Assembly (NCBI GenBank): GCA_015179125.1
Contig: WHVA01000005.1
Span: 434,001-498,000 of the forward strand
Direction of reading: 5' to 3'
Origin: Gautieria morchelliformis
Lineage: Eukaryota > Basidiomycota > Agaricomycetes > Gomphales > Gomphaceae
DNA length: 64,000 nucleotides
Below, one piece after another: positions 44,409-56,211 of this stretch (positions are counted from its first letter, which is position 1; each line of letters begins with the position of its first letter). The notes under the pieces are model-generated. The model had not been told where the DNA came from. It made no database searches and saw only the letters and a program-made list of their open reading frames with translations. The position numbers and the translations under genes are program-made.

Positions 44409-45235
44409 TAAGGTAGAGGACACCCAAAACCGACACCCCATTACATAAGCATTTGGGCACCGTCCGCAATGGCTTACACGAGGCAAGCCTGATGATATAA
44501 TATAAATATTTTTGCTAGAATCTTTTCCCATTCCATTGGGCTATCACTTGTTGCAGAGAATTTGTTGAAATTCTGCAAACTGACAGTAGAGTAAGCTTGA
44601 CAATGTGCAGGTGATAGAAAAATTAAATTAAAATTTCTATATTGGTTTTGAGTGTTTTGCAGCACTTTACATTTTCTGAGAGGACGCAATTTTGCACGTC
44701 ATGTGATGACACGTGACCTCGGCTAATCCCGCTGAAATTTTTTTCCTGAGCTGCCAGTCTCAAAATCGATCCTATAATGACTCGCAGGTCGGCCGCGGTG
44801 AAAAAAAGAATCCAGAACCTGCCAAAGCTGCCGAAGTCAACAAAGACCACCATTGAGGAGGTGCCGGATGAAGACTCAAGCTCGGACTTTATTACAGACC
44901 TGGAAGAAGACTCTGACGATGGGTGGGAGGAAGGTGACGATGAGATAATTGGGAGGTTTCAGATCCTTGAGAATGAAGGGCTTGCAGAGTGGTTCCCAAG
45001 CTGTCTGGGCTAACCGGCGATACCATGGTCATCGGATTCTTCCAAATTCTATACTACAGGAGCTGAAAGAGGCAGGAAAAGAGTGAATAAGTTAACTGGC
45101 TTGCCCTCTAATCCCCACCACTGCTGGGTCCACACTAAATAAAAATAAAAATTTCCGACCTGCCGGATTTTGCGCTCACGTGATGTAGACGCCCGTATTA
45201 CATAAGGGTGTCGGTTTTGGGTGTCCTCTACCTTA
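44409..45235. mobile_element. About 820-bp TA-flanked DNA transposon with a small ORF
   Basis: Terminal inverted repeats start AGGTAGAGGACACCCAAAAC and continue CGACACCC, at 44411-44438 and, inverted, 45206-45233. Similarity fades through ATTACATAAG/TTATGTAAT. A TA dinucleotide flanks both sides (44409-44410 and 45234-45235), as in Tc1/mariner-type insertions. It encodes one 78-residue ORF (44777-45013). Too short for a full transposase, so it is a deletion derivative or a MITE with passenger ORF. Confidence 0.85.
44777..45013 (+). CDS. Small acidic ORF inside the TA-flanked transposon
   Basis: 78 residues. A basic N-terminus (MTRRSAAVKKRIQNLPKLPK) is followed by a strongly acidic stretch (PDEDSSSDFITDLEEDSDDG then WEEGDDE) and ends LAEWFPSCLG. 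It may be the leftover N-terminus of a transposase, where a basic then acidic leader before the DNA-binding domain is common in fungal elements. No catalytic residues are present. The start is the only ATG and the frame is clean. Confidence 0.5.
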   Translation: MTRRSAAVKKRIQNLPKLPKSTKTTIEEVPDEDSSSDFITDLEEDSDDGWEEGDDEIIGRFQILENEGLAEWFPSCLG

Positions 45236-45299
45236 TAGTACTACATCTGACTAATCAGGCGATTGCGTCACGTGAGAGCGTCACTGCAACACACCCTGA

Positions 45300-46673
45300 C
45301 GCTGGTGGTCTGCCCTAAAGAAGTCCCATGGCATGGCGATGGCGCTCGACTGACTCGCGGGGTAGTGCTTTCGTTAGGGGGTCCACGGGCATATCTTTTG
45401 TGGGTACGTAATTTACCAGGATGAGCTTCTGCGCGAATTTCTCTCGTAACCAAAAGTATCGCAGGTCCAAATGTTTCATCCAGCCGTGGTGCTCTGGATT
45501 CTTGGCAATGGAGAGGGCGGACTGATTGCTGATATGGAGGTGAGATGGTTTGCTGATCGCTGAGCTGAGTTCATCCAGCAAGGTGCGCAACCAGATAATT
45601 TTGGTTCCAGCTAACCTTGCTGCTACAAACTCGGCTTTGGTTGTGGATAACGTGGCGATGTTCTGTAACTTGCTAGCCCAGCTAACCGCCCTGGTTCCAA
45701 TTTTGATGAGGAACCCTGAGGTTGAGTGACCGTTATCTGGGTTCCCTCCGTGATCGGCATCGGTCCACATTTGGAATGCTTCGGTTGAGTTATCTGGCGC
45801 GAATGTGAGTGCTAAGTCAATGGTTCCTTTCAGGTATCATAGAAGGTGCTTCATGGCCGCCCAGTGAGTCGGGCCTGGGTTCAAATTGAACCGCGCAAGG
45901 CATCCGACGGTGTAGGCGATATCAGGGCGGGTTGTGATGGCTAGGTAGTTCAACGCTCCCACCGCATTAAGGTAAGGTGTGTTCTGCATCTCTTCTACCT
46001 CCTCCGGTGTTGATGGTCCCATGGCAGCACTTAGGTTCAAGCCGGGGGACATCGGTGTAGTCACGGGTTGGCAGTCTGACATGTGAAATCTCTCGAGGAT
46101 TTCCCCAATGTATTGTTTTTGTGAGAGTTTCAGCATTCTTTGTGATCGATTGTAGTTGTCTTCCACGCCCAGTAATGATGTTATTTCGCCTAGGTCTTTT
46201 AATTTGAATATTTTGGCTAGTTCACTCTTCACTCAATTGAGTTCTGGCTTTGAGGTTGATACCAGCGTTAAGTCATCGACGAATACTGGTATAATGACTT
46301 TGATATCATTGTTCGTCCAGATGTAGATGCTTGGATCAGATTGGAGGCGCTTGAACTTCATGCCTTCCAGTGCCGTTCCAAGTCTCTTGTACCATAGCCT
46401 CCCGCTTTGTTTCAAGCCATAGAGCCCCCTCTTCAGTTTTCACACCCAGTCTGCACCCCCCTGATGGTAGCCTTCTGGCTGTTCCATATAGATTTGGGCA
46501 TCGTCGCCGAGTATACCGTTCAGGTAAGCGTTCGATATATCTATGGACTCGATATATGCTCCCTGAAGTGCTCCTTGAGCTAGAATGGTGCGTAGAGCCG
46601 CCCATCAAGCTGTTGGGGCAAATACCTCGTCATAGTCAATGCCTGGTCACTGTGTGTACCTGTTTTGAGACCT
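45300..46673 (-). mobile_element. Ty1/copia fossil: RT and RNase H end
   Basis: Minus strand, in order: PGIDYDEVFAPTA (about 46645), AYIESIDISNAYLNGILGDD (about 46560-46500), KLKRGLYGLKQSGRLWYKRL region (about 46430-46390), VIIPVFVDDLTLVST, the polymerase Asp pair (about 46290), LGEITSLLGVE (about 46190), YLNAVGALNYLAITTRPDIA (about 45980-45920), and the RNase H part WTDADHGGNPDNGHSTSGFL to VPVDPLTKALP (45770-45340). Gag, protease and integrase are absent; the element is cut at about 46673 by an LTR. It is broken (a few breaks) and the oldest layer of the stack. No LTR of its own was identified. Confidence 0.88.
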
Positions 46674-46945
46674 GTTGAACTAAACGTAAAACTGTGGTGT
46701 TAAACACAATTCTAAAGTTCAATCAGAGATTTGACTTTACAAGCACACGCAAGGTTCGAAACTATTTTAACGGAGAACCCAATTAAGAAATTATACTCCG
46801 GTGAACAATCAGAATCAGTATTGGTACAGGAAGTGTGGCAATAGAGATTTAACTGAACACGTGTAGTTCTTAGATTGTGCAATACTTTGTGAGGTCAAAG
46901 AATGTTTATAGGCGTCCAAGGGTCCAGATACTTTAAGGGGGAAAG
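46674..46945 (-). mobile_element. LTR fragment, gypsy family D, copy 1
   Basis: Matches 47889-48124 and the start of 55008-55040 closely: GTTGAACTAAACGTAAAACT at its left end, then on through GGCGTCCAAGGGTCCAGATA. It begins exactly where copia sequence stops, so family D inserted into copia. It stops at the family-B LTR, which inserted into it after GAAAG. The rest of the LTR is missing from this place. Confidence 0.8.
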
Positions 46946-47888
46946 TGTCAGGGGACACCCTGTTTTCCATTTCCAGTTCCGACACCACACCCAGTTCCGA
47001 CTCCATTTCCGACTCCGGTTCCGGTTCCAATTCCATCTCCGCCTCCGCTTTCGGAAATGCTTCCGCTCCTGGGAGAACTTCCACCGGTTCTGTTTGCCTT
47101 GCCAGTTCCACTCCAATTTCCAACTTCCACTCTCGGAACAGGTCGGAAATCAAGCGACTCGCGTAATGGGTGGCATCAAGGGTCAATCAAGGGTCAGGGA
47201 GGTCAGGGGGATGCAGGGTTGATGGCGGGTGCCAAGTGTTGTCCCTTGCTGCGCAGCGTAGTATAATACGGGCTTGCTGACATTGGGGGTCCTTAGACTT
47301 TTCTCTTTGGATTTCCCATTGTCAGGTGAGAATCCCCTCTCTTGTATACTCTGTTCATTTATACATACTTTGGATTTCCCCTTGTCAGTTGTGTGGTAGT
47401 GTGATCTCCACAACTAGCCAGGGTTGCCCTTACAGCAGAAAAGTCTCTTCGCTAGAGGACCGGCGGTCGTACTGCGCGTTGCATTCGCCATAGGTGCGTT
47501 CGGAATCGGAGACAGCGACTCGGAGATCGCAACCTCTTCCACGCACACGGCATACGACAGTCCCTCTTCTTACGTTGAGCTCCCAACCCCGGAAATCCCG
47601 TCCCATATTTCTCCTTCTGACATGGATCTGGATGATCGTCTTCAGAATATGGAGGAGGAATTGACACGGAACCGGATGAAGACCGACGCGATTGAAACAG
47701 CCTTACAAACGATTTTGGCTAAGTTAGATATTCCACAAAGTGGTGGAAATGCAATGCTGGATGAGCCATATTTCAGAAAAGCAGAACTAGCAGAAGAGAG
47801 GATGTCTGCGAAGTTGGCAAAGGTCAAACCCGCAACTCCGGCGGACTTTGACGGAGATCGGGAGGAGGGACGCGCATGTTTTGGAACC
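46946..47888 (+). mobile_element. Gypsy family C, partial copy B: 5' LTR plus gag start
   Basis: LTR 46946-47434 (489 bp, TGTCAGG...CCTTACA) followed by leader and the start of gag (about 47470-47880: RLQNMEEELTRNRMKTDAIE, then KVKPATPADFDGD). The reading stops where the second family-D LTR begins at about 47889. The preceding GAAAG would be one half of a TSD; the other half is not adjacent because the 3' part of this copy is gone. Fossil. Confidence 0.85.
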
Positions 47889-48124
47889 CGTTGAACTAAA
47901 CGTAAAACTGTGGTGTTAAACACAATTCTAAAGTTCAATCAGAGATTTGACTTTACAAGCACATGCAAGCTTTGAAACTATTTTAACGGAGAACCCAATT
48001 AAGAAATTATACTCCGGTGGACAATCAGAATCAGTATTGGTACAGGAAGTGTAGCAATAGAGATTTAACTGAACACGTGTCGTTCTCAGATTGTGCAATA
48101 CTTTGTGAGGTCAAAGAATGTTAT

Positions 48125-48614
48125 TGTCAGGGGACACCATGTTTTCCATTTCCAGTTCCGACACCACACCCAGTTCCGACTCCATTTCCGACTCCGCTTC
48201 CAATTCCGATTCCATCTCCGCCTCCGCTTTCGGAAATGATTCCGTTTCTGGGAGAACTTCCACCAGTTCTGTTCGCCTTGCCAGTTCCACTCCAATTTCC
48301 GACTTCTACTCTCGGAACAGTGTCGGAAATCAAGCGACTCGCGTAATAGGTGGCATCAAGGGTTGATCAAGGGTCAGGGAGGTCAGGAGGATGCAGGGTT
48401 GATGGTTGGTGCCAAGTGTTGTCCCTGGCTGCGCAGCGTAGTATAATACGGGCTCGCTGACATTGGGGGTCCTTAGACTTTTCTCTTTGGATTTCCCCTT
48501 GTCAGGTGAGAATCCCCCCTCTTGTATACTCTGTTCATTTATACAGACTTTGGATTTCCCCTTGTCAGTTGTGTGGTAGTGTGATCTCCACAACCAGCCA
48601 GGGTTGCCCTTACA
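48125..48614 (+). repeat. 5' LTR of family-C element
   Basis: TGTCAGGGGACACC...TTGCCCTTACA, 490 bp. Its first 150 bases are a degenerate array of TTCCGA(C/T)/TTCCA words in a 6-bp-like rhythm (TTCCGACTCCATTTCCGACT), unusual for an LTR. Same unit as the other family-C LTRs in the window. Confidence 0.92.
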
Positions 48615-50333
48615 GCAGAAAAGTCTCTCCCCTAGAGGACCGGTGGTCGTACTGCACGTTGCATTTGCCATAGGTGTGTTCGGAATCGGAGACAGCGACT
48701 CGGAGATCGCGACCTCTTCTGCACACACAGCGTACGACAGCCCCTCTTCTTACATCGAGCTCCCAACCCCGGAAATCCCATCCCATATTTCTCCTTCCGA
48801 CATGGATCCGGACGATCGTCTTCGGAATATGGAGGAGGAATTGACGCGGAACCGGATGAAGACCGACGCGATTGAAACAGCCTTACAAGCGATTTTGGCT
48901 AAGTTAGATATTCCACAAAGTGGTGGAAATGAAATGCTGGATGATCCAGATTTCGGAAAAGCGGAAGCAGCGGAAGAGAGGATGTCCGCGAAGTTAGCAA
49001 AGGTCAAACCCGCAACTCCGGCGGACTTTGACGGAGATCAGGAGAAGGGACGCGCGTTCTTCAACACATGCAGCATCTACTTCGCAATTGTCAGAGGCTC
49101 GGATCCACTGGGCATTGTCCTTTTTCAAGTCGGACCGCGCAGCCCGTTTTGCAAACAAGGTGATCGGACATGAAGCGAAGGGCAAGGGGAACTACTTCCG
49201 GGACTGGGATGCCTTCGAGAAAACATTTTCCGACCAGTTCTGCCCGAAAAACGAGCAGCTCACAGCCCTTACGAAGCTCGAGGGGACAAGCTGGTACCAG
49301 GCCAAGGATCCGGTCGATGACTACATCGATCGCTTCCAGGAGCTCATTGACCTTGCGGAGTATGACGACGACAAGACGATCGTCATCAAATTCCGACGAG
49401 GACTTGATCTGACACTCCAGAACCAAGTCGCGCTGCTTGGGGATGGAGCTCCGGATTTCGATGACCCGGAAGGGTGGTACCAAGCTGCGCAGAGGGTTTC
49501 CAGGAACATGGAAGCAAATGAGGCCTTCGTGGAGACAAACCGGAACATGACATGCAGTTCTACTCGTCCTACTCCACCTATGCCAAAACTCGGAAGTGCA
49601 TTCACTCCCACACGGAAAATATTTCCGACGGTTGCTCCGCCTGCTCCTATTAGGAACCATAGCCCTCCTCCTTCGAAGAGTGGCCCTGCCCCAATGGATG
49701 TTGACCGCATGCGCGGAAAAGGCCACGGAACTATCACCTGCTTCCGATGCCGACAACCAGGTCACTATGCTCGCGAGTGCCCCAAGCCTTTGACATCCAC
49801 CTTATGACCACAGAGGAGAAACTTGAGCTCCTTCCAGAGTTCCTTGCACTCACGGACATAAGCGGAGTGCCCACTGCGGAAGTAATTTCTGAAAATGTGG
49901 AACATGGTGCATCGGGAGTGGAAGATGCGTCGGATTTTGTGACATGTAGCGGGTGAGATGTGTGCCCCTGCTGCCTGTACATAACTGGTTTGCCTGTCTT
50001 GAAGTAGAGAATGAAAAGCCCCCGCTCCCCTCACTTTGTACAGACCCATCGGATAAAGTCACACAAAAACCGAATCCGACACCCCGTCCATCCCGTGTCC
50101 GCCCTTGGGAGAGACGCCTCCCGAAGCGCTATGTTGTTGCTTCCACCCCTGGCCCCAAGTCACTAGTCATTAAGGTGGAGATCCAGACGACAGATACTGC
50201 GGAAGTCAAATCCGGGCCCGCCCTTGTCGATTGCGGGGCCACTGGTCAGTTTATAGACCGGGACTATGTGGAACGGAACCGACTGACCACGCGGAAGTTG
50301 CAACGTGCAATCCCGGTGTTCAATGTGGATGGA

Positions 50334-51052
50334 GTGGGCCGCGGTAGCTTAGTGGTAAGCCCGCCCTGGGGGTTGAGCATATAAGCTAAGGCTGAGCGTT
50401 CAATCCTGGCCCCTCCGGAGATAACACCCTAGACACTCTGGAAAAACTTCTGCCACACCGATTGCCGATAACATCTGATTGCCTGCCCCAAATATGAATG
50501 GTGGTATACTCAACTATCCCTTCCAATTCAGAACCATCCCTTTAGGAACATGATGACACCTACTCCAATTATCTAATCCATCCAACCAACACATTGGAGT
50601 ACCGGGTACCCGTACTATCATGATTTGTCACACCGACAGCCGGAGGCTGGGCCGAAACATTGGCAGTAGACTGCAGCTGCTGCCACTTGTTGGGGTGCGG
50701 GAAAGGTGTCAAGGTGGTGTCGCAGCTGAGGGGTACAAACTGAAAGTACACATGGGTATTACATGCCCAAATAAGCCGTGGAAGGTCTATGCGGTTTATG
50801 GGTTGGACTGTTTGGCTTTAAAGGGGTGCTGAGGGGAGTATTGGCGTTTCGGAGGCATGATTATTATCCACACCCTGCCCACAATAGGCATGGACAAGCT
50901 TGGGGCCTTGCCCTAAGAGCACAAGCAGAGATAGAGAACGAAAGGCGAGAAGGAGAAGACATAAGATAGAAAGCTGTATTTACCGTCTTACATAGGGCCT
51001 TGCCCCAAAAGACGTAAAGCATGGATTAAATAAATAAATAAATAAATAAATT
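50334..51052 (+). mobile_element. tRNA-derived SINE (about 719 bp)
   Basis: Flanked by the perfect 10-bp TSD TGTGGATGGA (50324-50333 and 51053-51062). The head is tRNA-like: GCGGTAGCTTAGTGGTAAGC (A box, about 50341-50360) and GTTCAATCC (B box, 50398-50406), with GGGCC and GGCCC able to pair as an acceptor stem. The body has no ORF of note. The tail is a (TAAA)n repeat (about 51026-51052), as left by LINE-driven priming. It interrupts the protease region of the family-C element and is therefore the youngest insertion of the stack. Confidence 0.88.
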
Positions 51053-54000
51053 TGTGGATGGAAGCCCCAATGAGGCAGGGTCCATCACGGAGATAGTAGA
51101 CACAATTCTCCGCTATGATGGGCACACAGAACGCACTTCCTTCACAGTGACCAGCCTGGGGAAGCAGGACATCATCCTCGGGTTTACCTGGCTCCAGGAG
51201 CACAACCCGGAGATCAATTGGCAGACTCGGAAGGTGCTGATGAGTCGGTGCCCAGCCAAGTGTCACATGTGCCGGTCGGAAGTGCGGAAGGAGCGCCAGG
51301 AGCAGCGGAAGACCGAGCGGCTCATACAGACATGTCGTTCTGGCCCCCATCCACTGCTTGCAGAAGAAGACTCGGAAGTGCAATTTGAACCGGATCCCAC
51401 TTCCGATTCCGATTCCGATTCCGATGTCATCTGACTCAGCCTGGAAGAGACTCTGGTGGAGTGGGAGCGCTTGCTGTACGTAAACCTTCCACCGGAAGCG
51501 GAACACATCCGCGCCACCGGAAATATTTCGCAACGCCTTGCTGAAGCCTCCAAGAAGCATGATAAAGCGGAGGTGGAAATTCCGGAGTACCTGCGGGAGT
51601 TTGAGGATGTCTTTGCCAAGGAGTCATTTGATGCCCTGCCTCCACGAAAGCTGTGGGACCATGCCATCGAGTTGGAGCCTGGGTCAAAGCCCACCAACTG
51701 CAAGGTCTACCCGCTGTCACCCAAGGAGCAGGTAGAGCTCGTTGCATTCCTTGTGGAGAACCTCCGTACAGGGAGGATCTGCCCCTCCAAGTCACCCATG
51801 GCATCTCCAGTGTTCTTCATCAAGAAGAAGGACGGCTCGCTCAGGCTTGTGCAGGACTACCGGGCTTTGAATGCAATCACGATCAAGAACCGGTACCCCA
51901 TTCCACTCATTTCCAAACTAATCACAACTCCGCGGGGCGAGGTACTTCACTAAGCTGGATGTCCACTGGGGCTTCAATAATGTTCGGATCCGGGAGGGAG
52001 ACGAGTGGAAGGCCGCATTCCGCACCAACCGAGGACTCTTCGAGCCACAGGTCATGTTCTTTGGCCTCACCAACAGTCCCGCCACATTCCAGACAATGAT
52101 GAATGACATTTTCCGTGACATGATAGCGGAAGGGGTTGTCTGCGTCTACCTCGATGACATCCTCATCTTCACAAAAACAATGTCGGAACATCGGGAAGTC
52201 GTGCGGAGAGTACTGGAACGGCTCCGGGAAGGTGGAAATGGACCCGGTCAAAGTTTCCGGTGTATCAGATTGGCCTGTGCCGCGGAACAAGAAGGAGGTC
52301 CAGTCCTTCATTGGGTTTGTCAATTTCTACCGGCGGTTCATCAAGGACTTCTCCTGCCACGCCCGTGCCCTCTTTGACCTCACCAAGAAGGAGGCTGGGT
52401 GGCGGTGGGGAGAGCCGGAACAGGCCTCCTTTGACAAACTCAAGGAGCTGATCACTTCTGCCCCGGTCCTGATCTTTCCCGACAACTCTCGCCCTTATCG
52501 AGTCGAGGCGGATTCTTCCGACACAGCTACCGGAGCGGTCTTGTTGCAACAGTCATCGGAAGATGGTGGGGGGTGGCATCCGATTGCCTTTTTCTCTAAA
52601 AGCCTTAGCCCGGTCGAGCGGAACTATGAGATCCACGACAAGGAGATGCTGGCAATCATCTGAGTGCTGGAGGAGTGGCGACACTTCCTCGAGGGTGCTC
52701 TATGCCCGTTTGAGATCTGGACAGACCACAAGAACCTCGAGTATTTCCACACATCTAAGAAGTTGAACTGACGACAAGCACAGTGGTCCCTACACCTGTC
52801 CCGGTTCGACTTCATGCTCCACCACCGTCCCGGCCGCACCATGGGCAAGCCCGATGCCCTATCCCGCCGTGCGGATCATGGAAGCAGAAGCGGAGACAAC
52901 GTGGATCTGACACTGCTCCGCCCAAGTCTCTTTGCAATCTGCGCCCTAGAGGGAGTGACTGCAGTTGGGGAGGAAGCAGAAATGCTCCGGGACATCCGGA
53001 GGCTGTACCGGAATGGAGAGAAGGAGGAGTCGGTGGTGAAGGCGGTGGAGGAACTTCGGAAAGGGCACTCACGGTCTGTACGGGCAGCGGAATGGTCGGA
53101 ACGTGTTGGGCTGCTCCACTTCAGAGGCAAGGTCTATGTTCCAGGTGGGGCAGACCTCCGCTGCCGCATCGTGTCCCAGCACCATGACACACGGGTCGCT
53201 GGGCATGCTGGCAGGTGGAAGACACTGGAGTTAGTGGCTCGGAATTACTGGTGGCCTCAGATGTCCCACTACATTGGACAGTACGTGAAGACATGTGACC
53301 TTTGTCTCCGAACCAAAGCGCAACGACATCTGCCTGTCGGAGAACTTGTTCCGCTCCCGAATCCCAAATCCCGTTGGGACACCATCAGTGTCGACTTCAT
53401 CGTTGAACTCCCAGAGTCTCATGGCTACGACGCAATCATGAACGTCGTGGATTCGGTAAGCAAGGTGTCCCACTTCATTCCGACACACACGACGATCACA
53501 GCCCTCGGAGCGGCTTGCCTGTTCCTTGCACATGTCTGGAAGTTGCATGGGCTCCCGAAGCAAGTTGTTTCCAACCAAGGTCCGCAGTTTGTCGCAGAAC
53601 TGACTCGGGAGCTCTACCGCCTGCTCGGCATAAAGCTAGCTACCACCACAGTGTACCATCCGCAGGGTGATGGACAGATGGAACGGGTCAATCAGGAGTT
53701 GGAGCAATATCTCCGCCTCTTTGTCAATGAGAGGCAAGATGACTGGGATGAGTTACTTCCACTGGCGGAATTCCAATACAACAACCATGTACATTCCGCC
53801 ACACAACAGACTCCCTTCATGCTTGACTCCGGATGACACCCGTGGATGGGCTTCGAACCGTGCCAGGCTGAGTCCTGACTCGAGACGGTCAATGAGTTCC
53901 GAGACCGCATGGACTCCACCCTTTCGGAAGCCAAGTCGGCCCTTGCAAAGGCCAAGTATGACATGGCAAGGTACTACAACCAACGCCGGGTTCCTGCCCC

Positions 54001-54512
54001 GGAGTACCAAGTTGGAGACAAGGCGTATCTAGATGCAAGTGACATCCGCACCACACGCCCTTCGCAGAAGCTTGCCCACCGCTACCTTGGGCCCTTCACA
54101 GTGATGCGGAGGGTTGGACGGAATGCATACCGCCTCTGACTTCCGATGTCCATGTCCCGCCTCCACCCCGTCTTCAATGTGGTGAAGTTACTCCCTACGC
54201 TTGAGGACCCAATTCCAGGTCGGAAGGCTCATCCGCCACCTCCGCCGGAAATTGTAGATGGGGAAGAGCACTATGTGGTGGAATGGATCCTGGACAGCTG
54301 GTTTGTGCGAGGACGACTCCAATTCCTTGTAAAATGGGAAGGGTATGGGTATGAGGAGAATTCTTGGGTCCCGGAGCAAGATGTTTCCGCTCCAGACAAA
54401 CTCCGTGAGTTCTATAGGACACACCCCGGTGCCCCTCGCTGAATCTGCTCGCTGGCATTTCAATCCCTCGTGTCCCGTGCTTCGAGGACACAGCACGCTA
54501 GAGGGGGGGTGA

Positions 54513-55002
54513 TGTCAGGGGACACCCTGTTTTCCATTTCCAGTTCCGACACCACACCCAGTTCCGACTCCATTTCCGACTCCGCTTCCAATTCCAATTC
54601 CATCTCTGCCTCCGCTTTCGGAAATGATTCCGTTTCTGGGAGAACTTCCACCAGTTCTGTTCGCCTTGCCAGTTCCACTCCAATTTCCGACTTCCACTCT
54701 CGGAACAGTGTCGGAAATCAAGCGACTTGCGTAATAGGTGGCATCAAGGGTCGATCAAGGGTCAGGGAGGTTAGGAGGATGCAGGGGTGATGGCGGGTGC
54801 CAAGTGTTGTCCCTGGCTGCGCAGCGTAGTATAATACGGGCTCGCTGACATTGGGGGTCCTTAGACTTTTCTCTTTGGATTTCCCCTTGTCAGGTGAGAA
54901 TCCCCCCTCTTGTATACTCTGTTCATTTATACAGACTTTGGATTTCCCCTTGTCAGCTGTGTGATAGTGTGATCTCCACAACCAGCCAGGGTTGCCCTTA
55001 CA
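54513..55002 (+). repeat. 3' LTR of family-C element
   Basis: 490 bp, about 97.5% identical by eye to 48125-48614. It follows the polypurine tract and is followed by the TSD half GTTAT. Confidence 0.93.
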
Positions 55003-55848
55003 GTTATTAGGCGTCCAAGGGTCCAGATACTTTAAAGGGGAAAGCTACCTAGAGTCTTAGGACCGCGGGTCGAGTGAATTAAAGACAACAATAATCCCCA
55101 AGACGTGAAAAGATAGTTCTGCGCTTGAACTCTTCCTCAGTTCAAGTATGTCACTATTCTCATGGCTTTTCTGGTTTTCCAACTCAACAAACGTAGGATA
55201 TTAACTCACTTACCCTGAGTTAGGTTAATATCTGCAGTGCGTTGATTGATCAAGAAAGATCAATTACTCAAAAGGCTATTAACCCACTTAACTCAGAGTT
55301 AAGTTAATAAACTATTGCGTGAATTGAATAACTAATAACCAAGTCTATTAGATCACTGCTCAGAGTGGCATCTAATGGTACAGGATTACTAATCAGTTAC
55401 TCTTAGTAATGTTGCTGTTCGCAGCGTGATTATTCAGAGCCTGCTGCAATTAAAATAGAGCACTCTAGTACTTCTCAGAGCCAATCAGAGTTGCTGCAAT
55501 CTTAGACTGTAGCCAAGTCAGTTAGCCAGTACTTCGGTACAAGGCTGTGTTGAAGTCACACTTCAGTTACTCAAGGTATGAGTCGTTTGGGTGAAAGCTG
55601 CATCTATCTAGCTTATGTAACTACTGCCAGGAACCTTGTAGAGGCTTCTACTACTGTGAAGAACCTTGTGGAAGCTTAGAGAAGCTTTAGGAAAGGTTTG
55701 GAAACTATTGGAAGGCTGTGGAAGGTTCTATTGCTATATTGGGTTAAAGTCACAGCTCTGTGACAGTAAAGCTAAGAGTATGTAAGAAACTCCCACGCTC
55801 ATGTGATTATCATGTGATGAAGGAAAGTCATATGACTTCAAGCTGGAT

Positions 55849-56024
55849 TGAGGTCATGTGATTGTCAGGTGACCGTAGATAATCAAGTGACTTTGAGGTC
55901 AGGTGATTGTCAGGTGGCTGTAGATAATCAGGTGACTTTGAGGTCAGGTGATTGTCAGGTGACTGTGGATGATCAGGTGACTTTGAGCTGTTTTTGAGGT
56001 CATGTGATAGTCATGTGACCGTGG
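55849..56024. repeat. 45-bp tandem repeat inside the family-D LTR
   Basis: About 3.5 units starting at about 55849, 55894 and 55939: TTGAGGTCAGGTGATTGTCA then GGTGACTGTAGATAATCAGG and TGACT. Each unit has several TCANGTGA half-palindromes. The array lies in the U3 part, next to the polypurine tract, where enhancer repeats are common in LTRs. Confidence 0.88.
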
Positions 56025-56211
56025 GGGATTCTTAGCTAAACTATCAAGAGATTGTTGTATCTTGTGGACCCAATGTGAGTGTAGCATAGAAATATTAATA
56101 CAACCTTTCTTGAGGACATTTGAAACTAATTAACTACCTAGTAAATGTTCATAAATAGGTAGCTACTTTGTGGACGATCCCTAACACTATCCCCCCTTTC
56201 AAATGTTCGCT

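Larger units (their letters stand above)
48125..55002 (+). mobile_element. Gypsy family C, full-length copy with SINE insert
   Basis: 6878 bp, with 490-bp LTRs at 48125-48614 and 54513-55002, TSD GTTAT (48120-48124 and 55003-55007) and polypurine tract GAGGGGGGGTGA before the 3' LTR. Parts: gag about 48790-49805 with knuckle CFRCRQPGHYAREC; protease with LVDCGATGQFIDRD (about 50225); RT with FFIKKKDGSLRLVQDYRALN and YLDDILIF (about 51815-52170); RNase H about 52470-52720; integrase with CDLCLRTKAQRH, VSVDFIVELP-like and HPQGDGQMERVN (53285-53700); chromodomain YVVEWILDSWFVRGRLQFLV (about 54275-54335). The LTRs differ at about 12 of 490 positions by eye, so it is fairly young. Complete in layout but coding is broken in roughly half a dozen places or more, including the SINE. 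Confidence 0.93.

Noticed and set aside
50341-50420. A functional tRNA gene
   Set aside because: The A and B boxes are there but the anticodon arm does not fold well, and the unit has a 10-bp TSD and a TAAA tail: it is a SINE head.
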